This document shows positions 42,764-52,416 of a stretch of 64,000 nt of DNA, piece by piece. Below the pieces are notes generated by a model, which had not been told where the DNA came from, did not search any database, and was given only the letters and a program-made list of their open reading frames with translations. Source of the DNA: Lachnospiraceae bacterium (GTDB lineage Bacteria > Bacillota > Clostridia > Lachnospirales > Lachnospiraceae). Position 1 is the first letter of the stretch, and the number at the start of each line of letters is the position of its first letter. Made by a program: the position numbers and the translations under genes. The DNA lies in assembly GCA_015057405.1 (NCBI GenBank), contig SVEK01000009.1, forward strand, positions 1 to 64,000, given 5' to 3'.

Positions 42764-43942
42764 TTAGAGCATTAATCTGTAAATTGCTTCCACATCTGCC
42801 TGGGTAAGGGTGGTAAAACCGGATATTTTTCCGGAACCGGAACCATCTCCGTAACAGCATGTATATGCAAGTTTTTCTATGTCGCTTTCGTTAGCACCAA
42901 GCTCTGCAAAGTTTTTTGGCATCCCAATGGAACAAAGAAAACTTCTAAGAGCTTCAATTCCGGCTTTTGCAGTATTTTCAGGATTGGTGAAATCCATTTG
43001 ACATCCCCATACTCTGACTGCAATTTGAGCAAAACGCATTACATTATGCTTCATGGTATAGGTAAATACGGCAGGCATTGTAACAGCAAGCCCGGCTCCG
43101 TGAGCGCAGTCATACAAAGCTGATAACTCGTGTTCAATAGTATGACTTGTCCAGTCCTGTGTTCTGCCCACACCACACGAATTGTTATGAGCCATCATTC
43201 CGCCCCACATGATGTTGGCACGAGCATCATAGTCATCGGTATTATTAACCGCTTTAGGACCTTCGTTTATCATGGCAAGAATTAATGCTTCAATCATACG
43301 GTCTGTTACTTCTACATTTTCAGTATTGGTAAGATATCTTTCGTATAAATGAGCGATAATGTCTGTTATGCCACATGCGGTTTGGTAGGCCGGAAGGGTT
43401 TGTGTAAGTGCAGGGTTTAAAACAGAAAACTTAGGTCTGTATGCTTCTCCGCTTGCTCCACGCTTTAGCATGCCGTCTTCACGGGTAATAACTGAGTCAG
43501 GAGACCCTTCTGAACCTGCGGCTGATATTGTAAGCACTGTTCCGATTGGGAGTGCTTTATCAACGGATTTTCCTTCGTAAAAGTCCCAAAAGTCACCGTC
43601 ATATACCGTTCCTGCAGCAATGGCTTTGGAGGAGTCTATAACACTTCCGCCTCCTACAGCAAGAATGAAATCAATATTTTCTTTGCGGCAGAGGTTTATA
43701 CCTTCATATACCAGGCCGCTTCTTGGATTAGGCTTTACTCCGCCCAATTCGATAAATTCGATTGATTCCTGTGTCAGAGAATCTTTGACTCTGTCTAATA
43801 ATCCTGAACGTATTACAGAGCCACCACCATAGTGAATGAGAACTTTCTTTCCGCCGAAGCGTTTTACAAGTTTACCGCAATCTGATTCGCGGTCTTTTCC
43901 GAATGCAAAGTAGGTTGGTGCATAAAAGTTAAAGTTGTCCAT
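42764..43942 (-). CDS. iron-containing alcohol dehydrogenase (butanol dehydrogenase-like)
   Basis: 392 aa, family III (Fe-dependent) dehydrogenase. NAD(P)-binding GGGSVID and GGGSVI motifs; the metal ligands are represented by the TDIIAHLYE and SHTIEHELS..YDCAHGAGL segments. The close match to the BDH branch suggests NAD(P)H-dependent reduction of aldehydes or ketones in fermentation. The start is the ATG at 43942 (MDNFNFYAPTYFAFG) because AGGAGG lies 6 bases before it; the upstream TTG overlaps that site. Confidence 0.94.
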   Translation of the reverse strand: MDNFNFYAPTYFAFGKDRESDCGKLVKRFGGKKVLIHYGGGSVIRSGLLDRVKDSLTQESIEFIELGGVKPNPRSGLVYEGINLCRKENIDFILAVGGGSVIDSSKAIAAGTVYDGDFWDFYEGKSVDKALPIGTVLTISAAGSEGSPDSVITREDGMLKRGASGEAYRPKFSVLNPALTQTLPAYQTACGITDIIAHLYERYLTNTENVEVTDRMIEALILAMINEGPKAVNNTDDYDARANIMWGGMMAHNNSCGVGRTQDWTSHTIEHELSALYDCAHGAGLAVTMPAVFTYTMKHNVMRFAQIAVRVWGCQMDFTNPENTAKAGIEALRSFLCSIGMPKNFAELGANESDIEKLAYTCCYGDGSGSGKISGFTTLTQADVEAIYRLML

Positions 43943-44136
43943 GACAGTCCTCCTCAAAATATATTTGATTTATATTCTGCAATATAAAAATATTATATAA
44001 CATAAAACGTATTTGACTCAAGTAATTTGCACCAATATGTTAGAAATGATTGAAAAAAATATGCTATAAAAAAGATAGGGTGTTTATGCTTGGTAATATT
44101 TGCAAATAATAGATAAAAGTATCGAATATGGGAAAA

Positions 44137-44153
44137 TTAACATAAATTTAACA
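44137..44153 (+). promoter_or_regulatory. Pho-type box upstream of the second Na/Pi cotransporter
   Basis: TTAACA (44137-44142) and TTAACA (44148-44153) repeat with 11-bp periodicity, the core of PhoP/PhoB boxes in Gram-positives. A TATATT at 44184-44189 follows at a distance allowing four half-sites. The downstream gene is a phosphate transporter, which supports the call. Confidence 0.65.
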
Positions 44154-44175
44154 TAAAAAGTCTTTTGAAATCATC

Positions 44176-44246
44176 AAGTATGTTATATTATGTAGCGTGA
44201 AGTACTTTTTTGTAATTTCTAAGTACGTCATATTATGTGACATGAA
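44176..44246 (+). repeat. 26-nt imperfect direct repeat before the Na/Pi gene
   Basis: Copy 1 at 44176-44201 and copy 2 at 44221-44246 share AAGTA.GT.ATATTATGT, 45 bases apart. Both contain a TATATTAT or CATATTAT core, so they may be duplicated promoter or operator units. Confidence 0.55.
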
Positions 44247-44304
44247 ATAAAATAATATTTTGTTTAGTGAAAATACGTGATTTGGAAATTAAGGAGGGTT
44301 TTTA

Positions 44305-46062
44305 ATGGATTTTTTTGGGATATTGACAATGATAGGCGGTCTTGCACTTTTTCTGTATGGAATGCATGTAATGGGAGAGGCATTATCTAAGCTTGCCGGT
44401 GGAAAGCTTGAGCAGATATTGGAGAGAATGACCAATAATCCGATTAAGGCTGTCCTTTTAGGTGCAGGTGTAACTGCAGTTATTCAGTCATCATCGGCTA
44501 CTACGGTTATGGTAGTCGGATTTGTTAACTCAGGTATTATGAAACTGTCTCAGGCTGTGGGAGTTATTATGGGTGCCAATATAGGTACCACTGCTACATC
44601 ATGGCTCTTAAGTCTTGCAGGTCTGGAAGGCAGCAATTGGTTTGTTCAATTATTAAAACCATCGTCCTTTGCACCTGTTCTGGCAATGATAGGTGTTATT
44701 CTGGTTTTGTTTATATCAGACGAGAAAAAGAAAGATATCGGAACTATATTTTTGGGATTTGCGGTTCTTATGTTTGGAATGGAGACAATGAGTGATGCTG
44801 TTAAACCTTTGGCAGATGTTCCTGAATTCACTTCATTATTTACTGCATTTGAAAATCCTATACTTGGTATGCTGGTTGGTGCAATTATTACCGCAGCAAT
44901 TCAAAGTTCATCGGCATCGGTTGGTATACTGCAGGCAATGTGTGTTACCGGAGGAGTTTCTGTAGGTGCTGCAATTCCGGTTATTATGGGTCAGAATATC
45001 GGTACATGTGTTACTGCGTTATTATCGGGAATTGGTGCAAGTAAGAATGCAAGAAGAGCTTCATTGGTTCATTTGTATTTTAACCTTATAGGAACAGTTC
45101 TTTTTATGATATTCTTCTATGGACTTAATGTATTTGTTCATTTCGAATTTATGTCAGATGTTGCAGGGCCTGCTACTATTGCTGTGATTCACAGTGTGTT
45201 CAATGTTTCGGCAACTCTGGTTTTGCTTCCGGCATCCAAATTGATTGAAAAACTTGCTTGTATTACTATTCCTATGTCAGAAAATGAGGATAGCGAAGTT
45301 GAGCATAAGGTTCTCGATGAACGTTTCTTTGAAAGACCGTCATTCGCTGTTGCTCAGTGTAAAAATGCAGTTTGTGATATAGCAAAGCTTATAGAGAAAG
45401 CAATGGGACTTGCAACAACTGTTCAGGCGGCATATGATTCGGATAGTGTAAAAACCATAATGGCTATTGAAGAAGAGGTAGATATCAAAGAGGATGAACT
45501 TTCTATATATCTTACTAAGTTATCTGCGAAAGAATTATCAGCATCTGACAGCAGGCTTGTGGGAAAATACGGAAAATGTATTACCGATTTTGAGCGTATA
45601 TCTGATTATGTAAAAGGTATTGCATATACTCAGAAAAAACTCAATAAATATAACGAAAAGTTTTCTAAAAAAGCAACAGAAGAAACCAGACTTATTTTTG
45701 CTGCTGCTCAGGACATTGTAGAATGTACGGTAAGAAGCTTTATTCATGATGATATGGACATTGTATGGCATATAGCTCCTTTGGCAGATGTCATCAGCGG
45801 TATGAAAAAGGATATCAGAAAAAATCATAACAAACGTCTTGCTAAGGGAAAATGTTCGGTGGAGCTTGGTATGGCACTCACCGATATGGTAACTTCCCTT
45901 GAGAGAATAGCAAAACATTGTACGAATATTGCGGAAGTACAGATTGCAGGAATGACGGAACAGTTTGATTATCATAATTATGCCAGAACCTTAAAAGAAG
46001 GCAATGCAATGTATAAGGAATACCTGAAAGAGTACACAGAAAGGTACATGACCTATAAATGA
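44305..46062 (+). CDS. Na/Pi cotransporter with C-terminal PhoU-like domain (second copy)
   Basis: 585-aa paralogue of the 26300 protein: GVTAVIQSSSATTVMVVGFV and AAIQSSSASVGILQAM repeats, GANIGTTATSW and GQNIGTCVTALL, then a PhoU-like C-terminal bundle (CITDFERISDYVK, VTSLERIAKHCTN). It differs from the first copy in regulation: this one sits behind a Pho-type box and is monocistronic. AGGAGG precedes the ATG. Probably the phosphate-starvation version. Confidence 0.93.
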   Translation: MDFFGILTMIGGLALFLYGMHVMGEALSKLAGGKLEQILERMTNNPIKAVLLGAGVTAVIQSSSATTVMVVGFVNSGIMKLSQAVGVIMGANIGTTATSWLLSLAGLEGSNWFVQLLKPSSFAPVLAMIGVILVLFISDEKKKDIGTIFLGFAVLMFGMETMSDAVKPLADVPEFTSLFTAFENPILGMLVGAIITAAIQSSSASVGILQAMCVTGGVSVGAAIPVIMGQNIGTCVTALLSGIGASKNARRASLVHLYFNLIGTVLFMIFFYGLNVFVHFEFMSDVAGPATIAVIHSVFNVSATLVLLPASKLIEKLACITIPMSENEDSEVEHKVLDERFFERPSFAVAQCKNAVCDIAKLIEKAMGLATTVQAAYDSDSVKTIMAIEEEVDIKEDELSIYLTKLSAKELSASDSRLVGKYGKCITDFERISDYVKGIAYTQKKLNKYNEKFSKKATEETRLIFAAAQDIVECTVRSFIHDDMDIVWHIAPLADVISGMKKDIRKNHNKRLAKGKCSVELGMALTDMVTSLERIAKHCTNIAEVQIAGMTEQFDYHNYARTLKEGNAMYKEYLKEYTERYMTYK

Positions 46063-46104
46063 TTAAACGAGGAAAGCCGGTAATATAAATGTGGCGGTAA
46101 TAAA

Positions 46105-46212
46105 ATGCACAGTATTATTTCGGTGATGTTATATGTGTTGTCGGTTGTTATCTATGCGGCAGTTTTACTAACTGCAATATGTCTTGTATTATCTTACAAA
46201 GAATATACTTAA
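46105..46212 (+). CDS. possible 35-aa hydrophobic small protein
   Basis: A 35-residue frame with a central hydrophobic stretch (VMLYVLSVVIYAAVLLTAIC) that could form one membrane helix. The ribosome site is weak (GGCGG 8 bases before ATG). The same frame continues after the stop as SVNDMAGNMDHIIEAD, which suggests it is the beginning of a decayed larger membrane protein rather than a true small gene. Confidence 0.25.
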   Translation: MHSIISVMLYVLSVVIYAAVLLTAICLVLSYKEYT

Positions 46213-46500
46213 GTCTGTCAATGATATGGCAGGTAACATGGACCATATCATTGAAGCAGACAGTTATCCTAAATTAGTTCCATTTGCCTAAAAAAATGCA
46301 CTCAGCATGGAAAATGTTATTCAAAATTGTTAAAACATAGAACAAATTGCAAGGAAAAGTGTTGAGATGCTTCATATTGGTGTTCCCAAATGTAATGTGA
46401 GACTAGTGTACGGCGGAGCAAGTTAATCCGGTGTACGTATAGGAAAAGAACTTGCCCGGGAATAATGAATTATGTACAAAACAATATTTACGAAGAAATT
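46213..46500 (+). other. gene-poor stretch with coding debris
   Basis: Several stop-separated frames read like protein (KSVNDMAGNMDHIIEADSYP; IEQIARKSVEMLHIGVPKCN), the second faintly like the C-terminus of a LacI-type regulator. No intact gene. It lies between the Na/Pi gene and the polA promoter. Confidence 0.3.
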
Positions 46501-46521
46501 GAAAAAACGAACAAATTTATA

Positions 46522-46550
46522 TGGATATAAGAACATTTTAATGGTATAAT
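46522..46550 (+). promoter_or_regulatory. extended -10 promoter of polA
   Basis: TGGTATAAT (TATAAT at 46545-46550) gives an extended -10; the -35 position, 17 bp upstream, is a weak TGGATA. About 40 bases lie between it and the polA ATG. Confidence 0.5.
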
Positions 46551-46589
46551 TTTTATATGTGACATTGATAATATGAAACGGAGTTTACC

Positions 46590-49295
46590 ATGAAAAAAAT
46601 ACTGTTAATGGATGGACACAGCATACTTAACAGGGCCTTTTACGGGCTTCCTGACCTTACTAACAGTAAGGGATTGCATACCAATGCTGTGTACGGATTT
46701 CTTAATATAATGTTCAGAATCATCGAAGAAGAGCAACCGGATGGAATTGCTGTTGCTTTTGATGTTAAACATCCTACATTCAGACACGAGATGTTTAAGG
46801 AGTATAAAGGTACACGAAAGCCGATGCCGGCAGAACTTCACGAACAGGTTCCTGTTATGAAAGATGTTTTGAAGGTTATGAATATTGCCGTAATTGAAAG
46901 ACCGGGGTATGAAGCTGATGATATACTTGGTACCCTTGCAGGGATTTGTGAAAGAGAGGGTATGAATGTCACTATTCTTTCCGGCGACAGAGACCTTTTG
47001 CAGCTTGTGACTGATCGTGTTACTTTAAGAATCCCTAAAACAAAATTTGGTAAAACCATAATTGAAGATTACAACCCGTCAACGGTTGAAGAAGTTTACA
47101 GCTTAACTCCGTCGCAGATTGTTGATTTAAAAGGACTCATGGGTGATTCGTCGGATAACATACCTGGACTTCCTGGTGTGGGAGAAAAGACGGCTACAAA
47201 ACTTCTTTTGCAATACAAAACAGTTGAAGAGGTTATCAGTCATAAGGAAGAGATTACACCTAATAAGGCAAAGAATGCCGTTATGGAACATTCAGACCTT
47301 GCCATACTCAGCAAGAAACTTGCGACTATTAAAACTGACTGTGAACTTGATATTGATATATCGAACATTGCTATTAATGAGATGTTTAATGAAGAATCCT
47401 ATAAGCTTATAAAGGAACTTGAGTTTAAGAGCCTGTATTCAAAATTCGAGGGGACCACCGGTGCGAATGCAAGCCCGAATACTGTAGAATACACCATTGT
47501 GACAGATTATTCGGTAATGATGGATTACTGCGAACGATTAACCCAAACGGTTACCGGTCAAACTGCAGATTCTGCTAAGCAAGGTAGTGTTGTTACATTT
47601 GACATGATGATTAATGAAGCTGGGAACAGAGTTGAAACAGTAACATGGCAGACTGCTTCCGACAATCCTACAGTATTTGTTGTGGGCGGGAATGATTACG
47701 ATGAGAAACTCAGACTTATTGATGAGACTGTATTCCGGTTGCTGGATGAATCCCATGCATCAGGACCTGTTACATTTGTTGCCCACGGCGTTAAAGATTA
47801 TTTGAAATATATTAACATACAATATGCAGATAATTTATGGGATACCCACATTGCGGCATATCTTTTGAATCCGCTCAAAGATTCATATATGCATGAGGAT
47901 ATTGCCAGAGATTATCTCGGAATGCAGATACAGACCTGGCAGGAAAGATATGGTAAGAAAAAACTCGGACAGGTTGTTGAAGAAGATTCTGAGGATTTTT
48001 ACGAGTATGCGGCAATCAGATGTAACGTAATAAGTAAGTCATATACCAATATAGCAGATGAACTTAAAGCCTCCGGAATGGACAGGCTATACAGAGATAT
48101 AGAGATGCCTCTTATATTTACTCTTCATAACATGGAAGTTATAGGTATAAGGGCGGATAAAGAAGCACTTCGTGAATACGGAGACAGTCTTACTTCAAGA
48201 ATTGATGAACTTGAAAAAATGATATACGGATTTGCAGGTGAGGAGTTTAATATTAATTCACCAAAGCAGTTAGGGGTTATTTTGTTTGAAAAAATGAAAT
48301 TGCCATTTGCCAAGAAAACTAAGACAGGATATTCCACATCAGCAGATATACTTGAAAAATTAAGATTTGAAGATCCGATTGTACCGGCAGTGTTAGAATA
48401 TAGACAGCTCACCAAGCTAAAGTCCACATATGCAGACGGCCTTGCTGCATACATTTCGGAAGATGGACGTATTCACGGTAAGTTCAATCAAACGATAACT
48501 GCTACCGGACGTATAAGCAGTACAGAACCTAATCTTCAGAATATTCCTATCAGGATAGAACTTGGCAGACAGATCAGAAAGGTTTTTGTTCCGAGAGAAG
48601 GATGTATATTCCTTGATGCGGATTATTCCCAGATAGAGCTTAGGGTACTTGCCCATATGTCCGGGGATGAGGAGCTTATTAATGCTTACAACGAAGATAT
48701 GGATATTCACAGCATAACTGCGTCAAAAGTGTTCCACGTACCAATTGAGGAAGTTGATTCTTCGCTTAGGCGTAAGGCTAAAGCAGTGAATTTTGGAATT
48801 GTTTACGGAATCAGTTCTTTCGGACTTGGTCAGGACCTTGGGATAGGGCGTAAGGAAGCTGAAGAATACATTGCCAGATATTTTGAAACTTATCAGGGGG
48901 TTAAAGCCTTTCTTGACAGCCTCGTGGCAGATGCGAAAGATACCGGCTACAGCTATACGCTGTATGGCAGAAGAAGACCTATTCCTGAATTGAAGCAAAG
49001 TAATTTTATGCAACGATCTTTTGGAGAGAGAGTCGCTATGAATGCGCCTATTCAGGGAACGGCTGCAGACATTATGAAAGTTGCCATGATTAATGTGGAA
49101 AAAAGACTTAAAAAAGAAGGCCTTGAGTCAAGACTTATTTTACAGGTTCACGATGAACTTATGTTGGAGGTTCCTCTTGCGGAAGAAGAAAAGGCTGCGA
49201 AGATACTTAGAGAAGAGATGATGAATGCGGCCGGATTAAAGGTTCAGCTGATTGTTGAAGTTGAACGTGGAAATGATTGGTATGAAGCGAAGTAA
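46590..49295 (+). CDS. polA: DNA polymerase I
   Basis: 901 aa. N-terminal 5'-3' exonuclease/flap domain (LLMDGHSILNRAFYGLP, YEADDILGTLA, GLMGDSSDNIPGLPGVG); central 3'-5' exonuclease-like domain; C-terminal polymerase (motif A DADYSQIELR, motif B RRKAKAVNFGIVYG, motif C QVHDELMLEV). The central domain lacks a clear DxE, so proofreading is probably inactive, as in other Firmicutes. It works in Okazaki-fragment processing and repair. polA-coaE adjacency is widespread in Firmicutes. Confidence 0.97.
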   Translation: MKKILLMDGHSILNRAFYGLPDLTNSKGLHTNAVYGFLNIMFRIIEEEQPDGIAVAFDVKHPTFRHEMFKEYKGTRKPMPAELHEQVPVMKDVLKVMNIAVIERPGYEADDILGTLAGICEREGMNVTILSGDRDLLQLVTDRVTLRIPKTKFGKTIIEDYNPSTVEEVYSLTPSQIVDLKGLMGDSSDNIPGLPGVGEKTATKLLLQYKTVEEVISHKEEITPNKAKNAVMEHSDLAILSKKLATIKTDCELDIDISNIAINEMFNEESYKLIKELEFKSLYSKFEGTTGANASPNTVEYTIVTDYSVMMDYCERLTQTVTGQTADSAKQGSVVTFDMMINEAGNRVETVTWQTASDNPTVFVVGGNDYDEKLRLIDETVFRLLDESHASGPVTFVAHGVKDYLKYINIQYADNLWDTHIAAYLLNPLKDSYMHEDIARDYLGMQIQTWQERYGKKKLGQVVEEDSEDFYEYAAIRCNVISKSYTNIADELKASGMDRLYRDIEMPLIFTLHNMEVIGIRADKEALREYGDSLTSRIDELEKMIYGFAGEEFNINSPKQLGVILFEKMKLPFAKKTKTGYSTSADILEKLRFEDPIVPAVLEYRQLTKLKSTYADGLAAYISEDGRIHGKFNQTITATGRISSTEPNLQNIPIRIELGRQIRKVFVPREGCIFLDADYSQIELRVLAHMSGDEELINAYNEDMDIHSITASKVFHVPIEEVDSSLRRKAKAVNFGIVYGISSFGLGQDLGIGRKEAEEYIARYFETYQGVKAFLDSLVADAKDTGYSYTLYGRRRPIPELKQSNFMQRSFGERVAMNAPIQGTAADIMKVAMINVEKRLKKEGLESRLILQVHDELMLEVPLAEEEKAAKILREEMMNAAGLKVQLIVEVERGNDWYEAK

Positions 49296-49348
49296 AAGAG
49301 AACTATTATTGCATATATAATCACAAGTCAAACGATGGAGGCCGGTAG

Positions 49349-49951
49349 ATGATAGTTATAGGAATAACCGGAGGTATCGGAAGCGGTAAAAGTACGGTGC
49401 TTGGTATTTTAGAAAAAGAATACGATGCTTATATAATGATGGCAGATGATATTGGCAGTCTTGCATTTGAAAAAGGGACTGAAACATATTATCGTATGAT
49501 AGATACTTTTGGGGATTCTATTATTAATAACGAGGGCGAGATTGATAAGAATGTTTTAGGCAATATTCTTATGGCAGATAAGGAGAAACTTTCACTTCAG
49601 AATGATATTGTTCACCCGTTTGTGATTGAAAGAATGAAAAAAAAGCTTGATGAATACAGACATACTGACAGACTTGTTGTTATAGAGACTGCCATACTGT
49701 ATGAAGCCGGAGTTGATATACTTTGTGATGAAGTTTGGACAGTGATAACTGACAAACGGATTCGTATTGACAGGCTTATAAAAAATAGGGGATATTCGAT
49801 GCAAAAAGCAGAAGCCTTTATTAAGCGTCAGATGTCTGATGAAGATTATATTGAAAAAGCTGACAGAATAATTTACAACAATGACGATGTTGAAACGTTA
49901 AGATTAAATATAGCCAACAGATTTGATGAGTACAATATGGAGGTTTTGTGA
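49349..49951 (+). CDS. coaE: dephospho-CoA kinase
   Basis: 200 aa, usual length. P-loop GGIGSGKS at residues 8-15, the acidic DD after the first helix (MADDIG), the VHPFVIERM segment and VVIETAILYEAG. Last step of coenzyme A synthesis: phosphorylates the 3'-OH of dephospho-CoA. Follows polA by 53 bases; its TGA overlaps the ATG of the EAL gene by one base (TGATG). Confidence 0.96.
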   Translation: MIVIGITGGIGSGKSTVLGILEKEYDAYIMMADDIGSLAFEKGTETYYRMIDTFGDSIINNEGEIDKNVLGNILMADKEKLSLQNDIVHPFVIERMKKKLDEYRHTDRLVVIETAILYEAGVDILCDEVWTVITDKRIRIDRLIKNRGYSMQKAEAFIKRQMSDEDYIEKADRIIYNNDDVETLRLNIANRFDEYNMEVL

Positions 49952-51240
49952 TGGATATAATTAAGAGAGAAAAACTTACGGGTTTGTATTATTTTGATTA
50001 TTTTAAGGAAGAGGCACAACGCATTATTAATGAGAGCGGTAAAAGGCTTGCTATTTACTCGGTAAATATTAACGATTTTACATATATCAATCACAAGTAC
50101 GGTTATCAGGAAGGCGACCGTGTGCTTGTACGTATCGCAGAGTGGCTTCTTGAAAATAAAAATGTAGTGGTTTCTTCAAGGGCTTATTCGGATCATTTTT
50201 TCATGCTTGTAGATATCGGAAGTGCAGACATCGAAGAAATAGCGGTTCTTGAAGATATAAGTTGTTGCGAATTTGTTCGTAAAATGAGAAAAAAATATCC
50301 GCTGGTAGCATTTGATGTAAGTATAGGAATGTATGAAGTTGAGGAAAATGAAAATATATCGGCTGTTGTTGATAAGGCGGAGCTTGCAAGACGGGCTGAT
50401 GAGCCGGGAGATAAGTCCAGGGTTATATTATTCAGGGAAGAACTTATGGAGAAAGAGATTATCCGTAAGAGTGTTGTTCCGATATTTAAAAATGCAATTG
50501 ATGATAACAGAGTAACTGCTTTTTATCAACCGAAGATAAGCACGGAAGATCATGCTCTGGTGGGGGCAGAAGCTCTTGCCAGAATTATTGATGAAAATGG
50601 TCGTGTGTTATCCCCTAATCAGTTTGTAAATCAGCTTGAAGAGTCGTCCCTTATTCTTGAACTTGACTTATACATTCTTGAACAGGTTCATAAGGATATG
50701 ACAGAGTGGATGGCACAGAATAAAAAACTGACTCCGATAAGTGTCAATCTTTCAAGAGTAGATTTTTATGATGATACATTTATTGATAAGATAAAAGATA
50801 TTGTTTCAAGATATTCAATTGATTCGGGTCTGATTGTATTTGAAGTGACGGAAACCATGTTCTTTGAAGACCTTGATTATATGATCGAACAGGTAACCCA
50901 GATTAAAAATCTTGGTTACAAAATAAGTCTGGATGATTTTGGAAGCGGATACAGCTCCCTTGGCATGGTAAGTAAACTTCCTGTTGATGAGATTAAATTT
51001 GACAGAAGTTTTGTTCAAAACAGTCTTGACTCTGACAAGGGAATAAAAGTGATCAAAGGTCTTATTGATACAATAAGAGACGTAGATATAGACATTATAT
51101 GTGAAGGTATTGAAAAACTTAGTGAGGAAAAGATTATTGCGGAGTGCGGATGTGACGTCATTCAGGGATATTTGTATGACATGCCGTTAAAGAAGGAGAA
51201 TTTTGCGTATAAATATCTGAATGAGTCTCAAGGAGAATAA
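49951..51240 (+). CDS. c-di-GMP phosphodiesterase with degenerate GGDEF and intact EAL
   Basis: 429 aa, no membrane segment. Residues 1-165 are a GGDEF fold in which the signature has become AYSDHFF, so no cyclase activity is expected. The EAL domain keeps the catalytic set: AEALAR, the Asn of VNLSRV, EVTET, LDDFGSGYSSL, KFDRSF, CEGIE and QGYLYD. Hence a c-di-GMP phosphodiesterase, perhaps with the GGDEF relic as regulatory domain. The start at 49951 uses GGAGG at 49940-49944. Translational coupling to coaE is an unusual partnership. Confidence 0.92.
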   Translation: MDIIKREKLTGLYYFDYFKEEAQRIINESGKRLAIYSVNINDFTYINHKYGYQEGDRVLVRIAEWLLENKNVVVSSRAYSDHFFMLVDIGSADIEEIAVLEDISCCEFVRKMRKKYPLVAFDVSIGMYEVEENENISAVVDKAELARRADEPGDKSRVILFREELMEKEIIRKSVVPIFKNAIDDNRVTAFYQPKISTEDHALVGAEALARIIDENGRVLSPNQFVNQLEESSLILELDLYILEQVHKDMTEWMAQNKKLTPISVNLSRVDFYDDTFIDKIKDIVSRYSIDSGLIVFEVTETMFFEDLDYMIEQVTQIKNLGYKISLDDFGSGYSSLGMVSKLPVDEIKFDRSFVQNSLDSDKGIKVIKGLIDTIRDVDIDIICEGIEKLSEEKIIAECGCDVIQGYLYDMPLKKENFAYKYLNESQGE

Positions 51241-51314
51241 CAATAAGTTACTTATTTTGTATGTATTATCATTGACCGTAGACATAATAATTTGATATAG
51301 TTACAGTGGAGTTT

Positions 51315-51352
51315 AACTCGGTCAGAGTCAGATTTCTGGCCGGGTTGTTTTT
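51315..51352 (+). terminator. terminator of the polA-coaE-EAL operon
   Basis: AACTCGGTCAGA pairs with TCTGGCCGGGTT (with G-U pairs), followed by GTTTTT. Confidence 0.75.
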
Positions 51353-51441
51353 ACGCTATCGGAAGTCTTAATTCCATAGAGTAAAAGTTGACACGGAATC
51401 CGTGTTTAAAAAATGTAAGAAGAAAAAGAGGGGGATTTGAG

Positions 51442-52383
51442 ATGTTAAAAAGTGTTTTTACGAAAGCAGCAATGCTTATGGCGTGTATGTGTATGATGCT
51501 TTTATTGGCAAACACATCAAAAGCGGCCGGTAATATTACGATTAGCGCTAATGCCGACCGGACTGTTACTGTGGGGATTGGAGATTCTTCATGGTATGGT
51601 AAGGAAATGTCAGTAGTGTGCTATGCACCGGGATATGCCGGGGCAACCAATGATTTGCAGGGTGGTAAGAGCAGTGTTGTATATCTTGACCAGGTTAAGG
51701 CTGCTTCAAGTATAAGTTTTAAAATAAGCACAACGCCTGTATCAGGCACATATAAACTTGTTCTTGGATGTGCAGGTGTAAAAGTAGAGGAGAACTTTTC
51801 ATTTACCTCGCAACCGGCATCTGTAGATACAAAGCTTGCAGCACCTGCAAAAGTTAAGGCAGTACAGACTGCAGCAACTAAGGTAAAGATAACATGGAAT
51901 AAAGTTACACAGGCGGTATCCTATGATATATACCGTTCCACATCCGCTAAAAAGAATTTTAAGAAGATTGGTTCGTCAAAGACTAATTCATACAATGATA
52001 AGAAGGCAGTTGCCGGTAAGACTAATTATTACAAAGTTGTGGCAGTACATAATAATACTGCCCTAAGCAGTGATAAGAGTAGTGCAGCCAAGGTTGCGGT
52101 ACTTGGTGCTCCGAAGGCTGCGGCAAAAGCTGCTAAAAAGAGCGTAAAGGTAAGTTGGAAGAAGATTTCCGGAGCGGCAGGTTATAAAGTATATACAGCT
52201 GTCGGTAAGAAAGGAAAATTTAAAGTATCAGCCACAATAAAAGGAAAAGCAAAAACTAAGGCGACAATTAAAAAGTTAAAGAGTAAAAAGTTATATCGAA
52301 TTAAAGTAGCAGCATATAAAAAGTCCGGTAAGAAGACCGTGATTGGTAAAGCTTCAAAAGTAATACAGGTAAAAGTCAAATAG
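51442..52383 (+). CDS. secreted protein with fibronectin type III-like repeats
   Basis: 313 aa. Signal peptide (KSVFTKAAMLMACMCMMLLL, cleavage near SKA-AG), an N-terminal beta domain of about 110 residues with no family I can name, then two FnIII-like modules (VKITWNKVTQAVSYDIYRS and VKVSWKKISGAAGYKVYTA), both very rich in Lys and Ala. The start at 51442 follows GAGGGGG. Only 33 bases separate it from the GH95-like gene, so the two secreted products are probably co-expressed and may act on the same glycan. Confidence 0.82.
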   Translation: MLKSVFTKAAMLMACMCMMLLLANTSKAAGNITISANADRTVTVGIGDSSWYGKEMSVVCYAPGYAGATNDLQGGKSSVVYLDQVKAASSISFKISTTPVSGTYKLVLGCAGVKVEENFSFTSQPASVDTKLAAPAKVKAVQTAATKVKITWNKVTQAVSYDIYRSTSAKKNFKKIGSSKTNSYNDKKAVAGKTNYYKVVAVHNNTALSSDKSSAAKVAVLGAPKAAAKAAKKSVKVSWKKISGAAGYKVYTAVGKKGKFKVSATIKGKAKTKATIKKLKSKKLYRIKVAAYKKSGKKTVIGKASKVIQVKVK

Positions 52384-52416
52384 AGAGTAGATTTTGAATA
52401 GAAGGAGGAAAAACTG

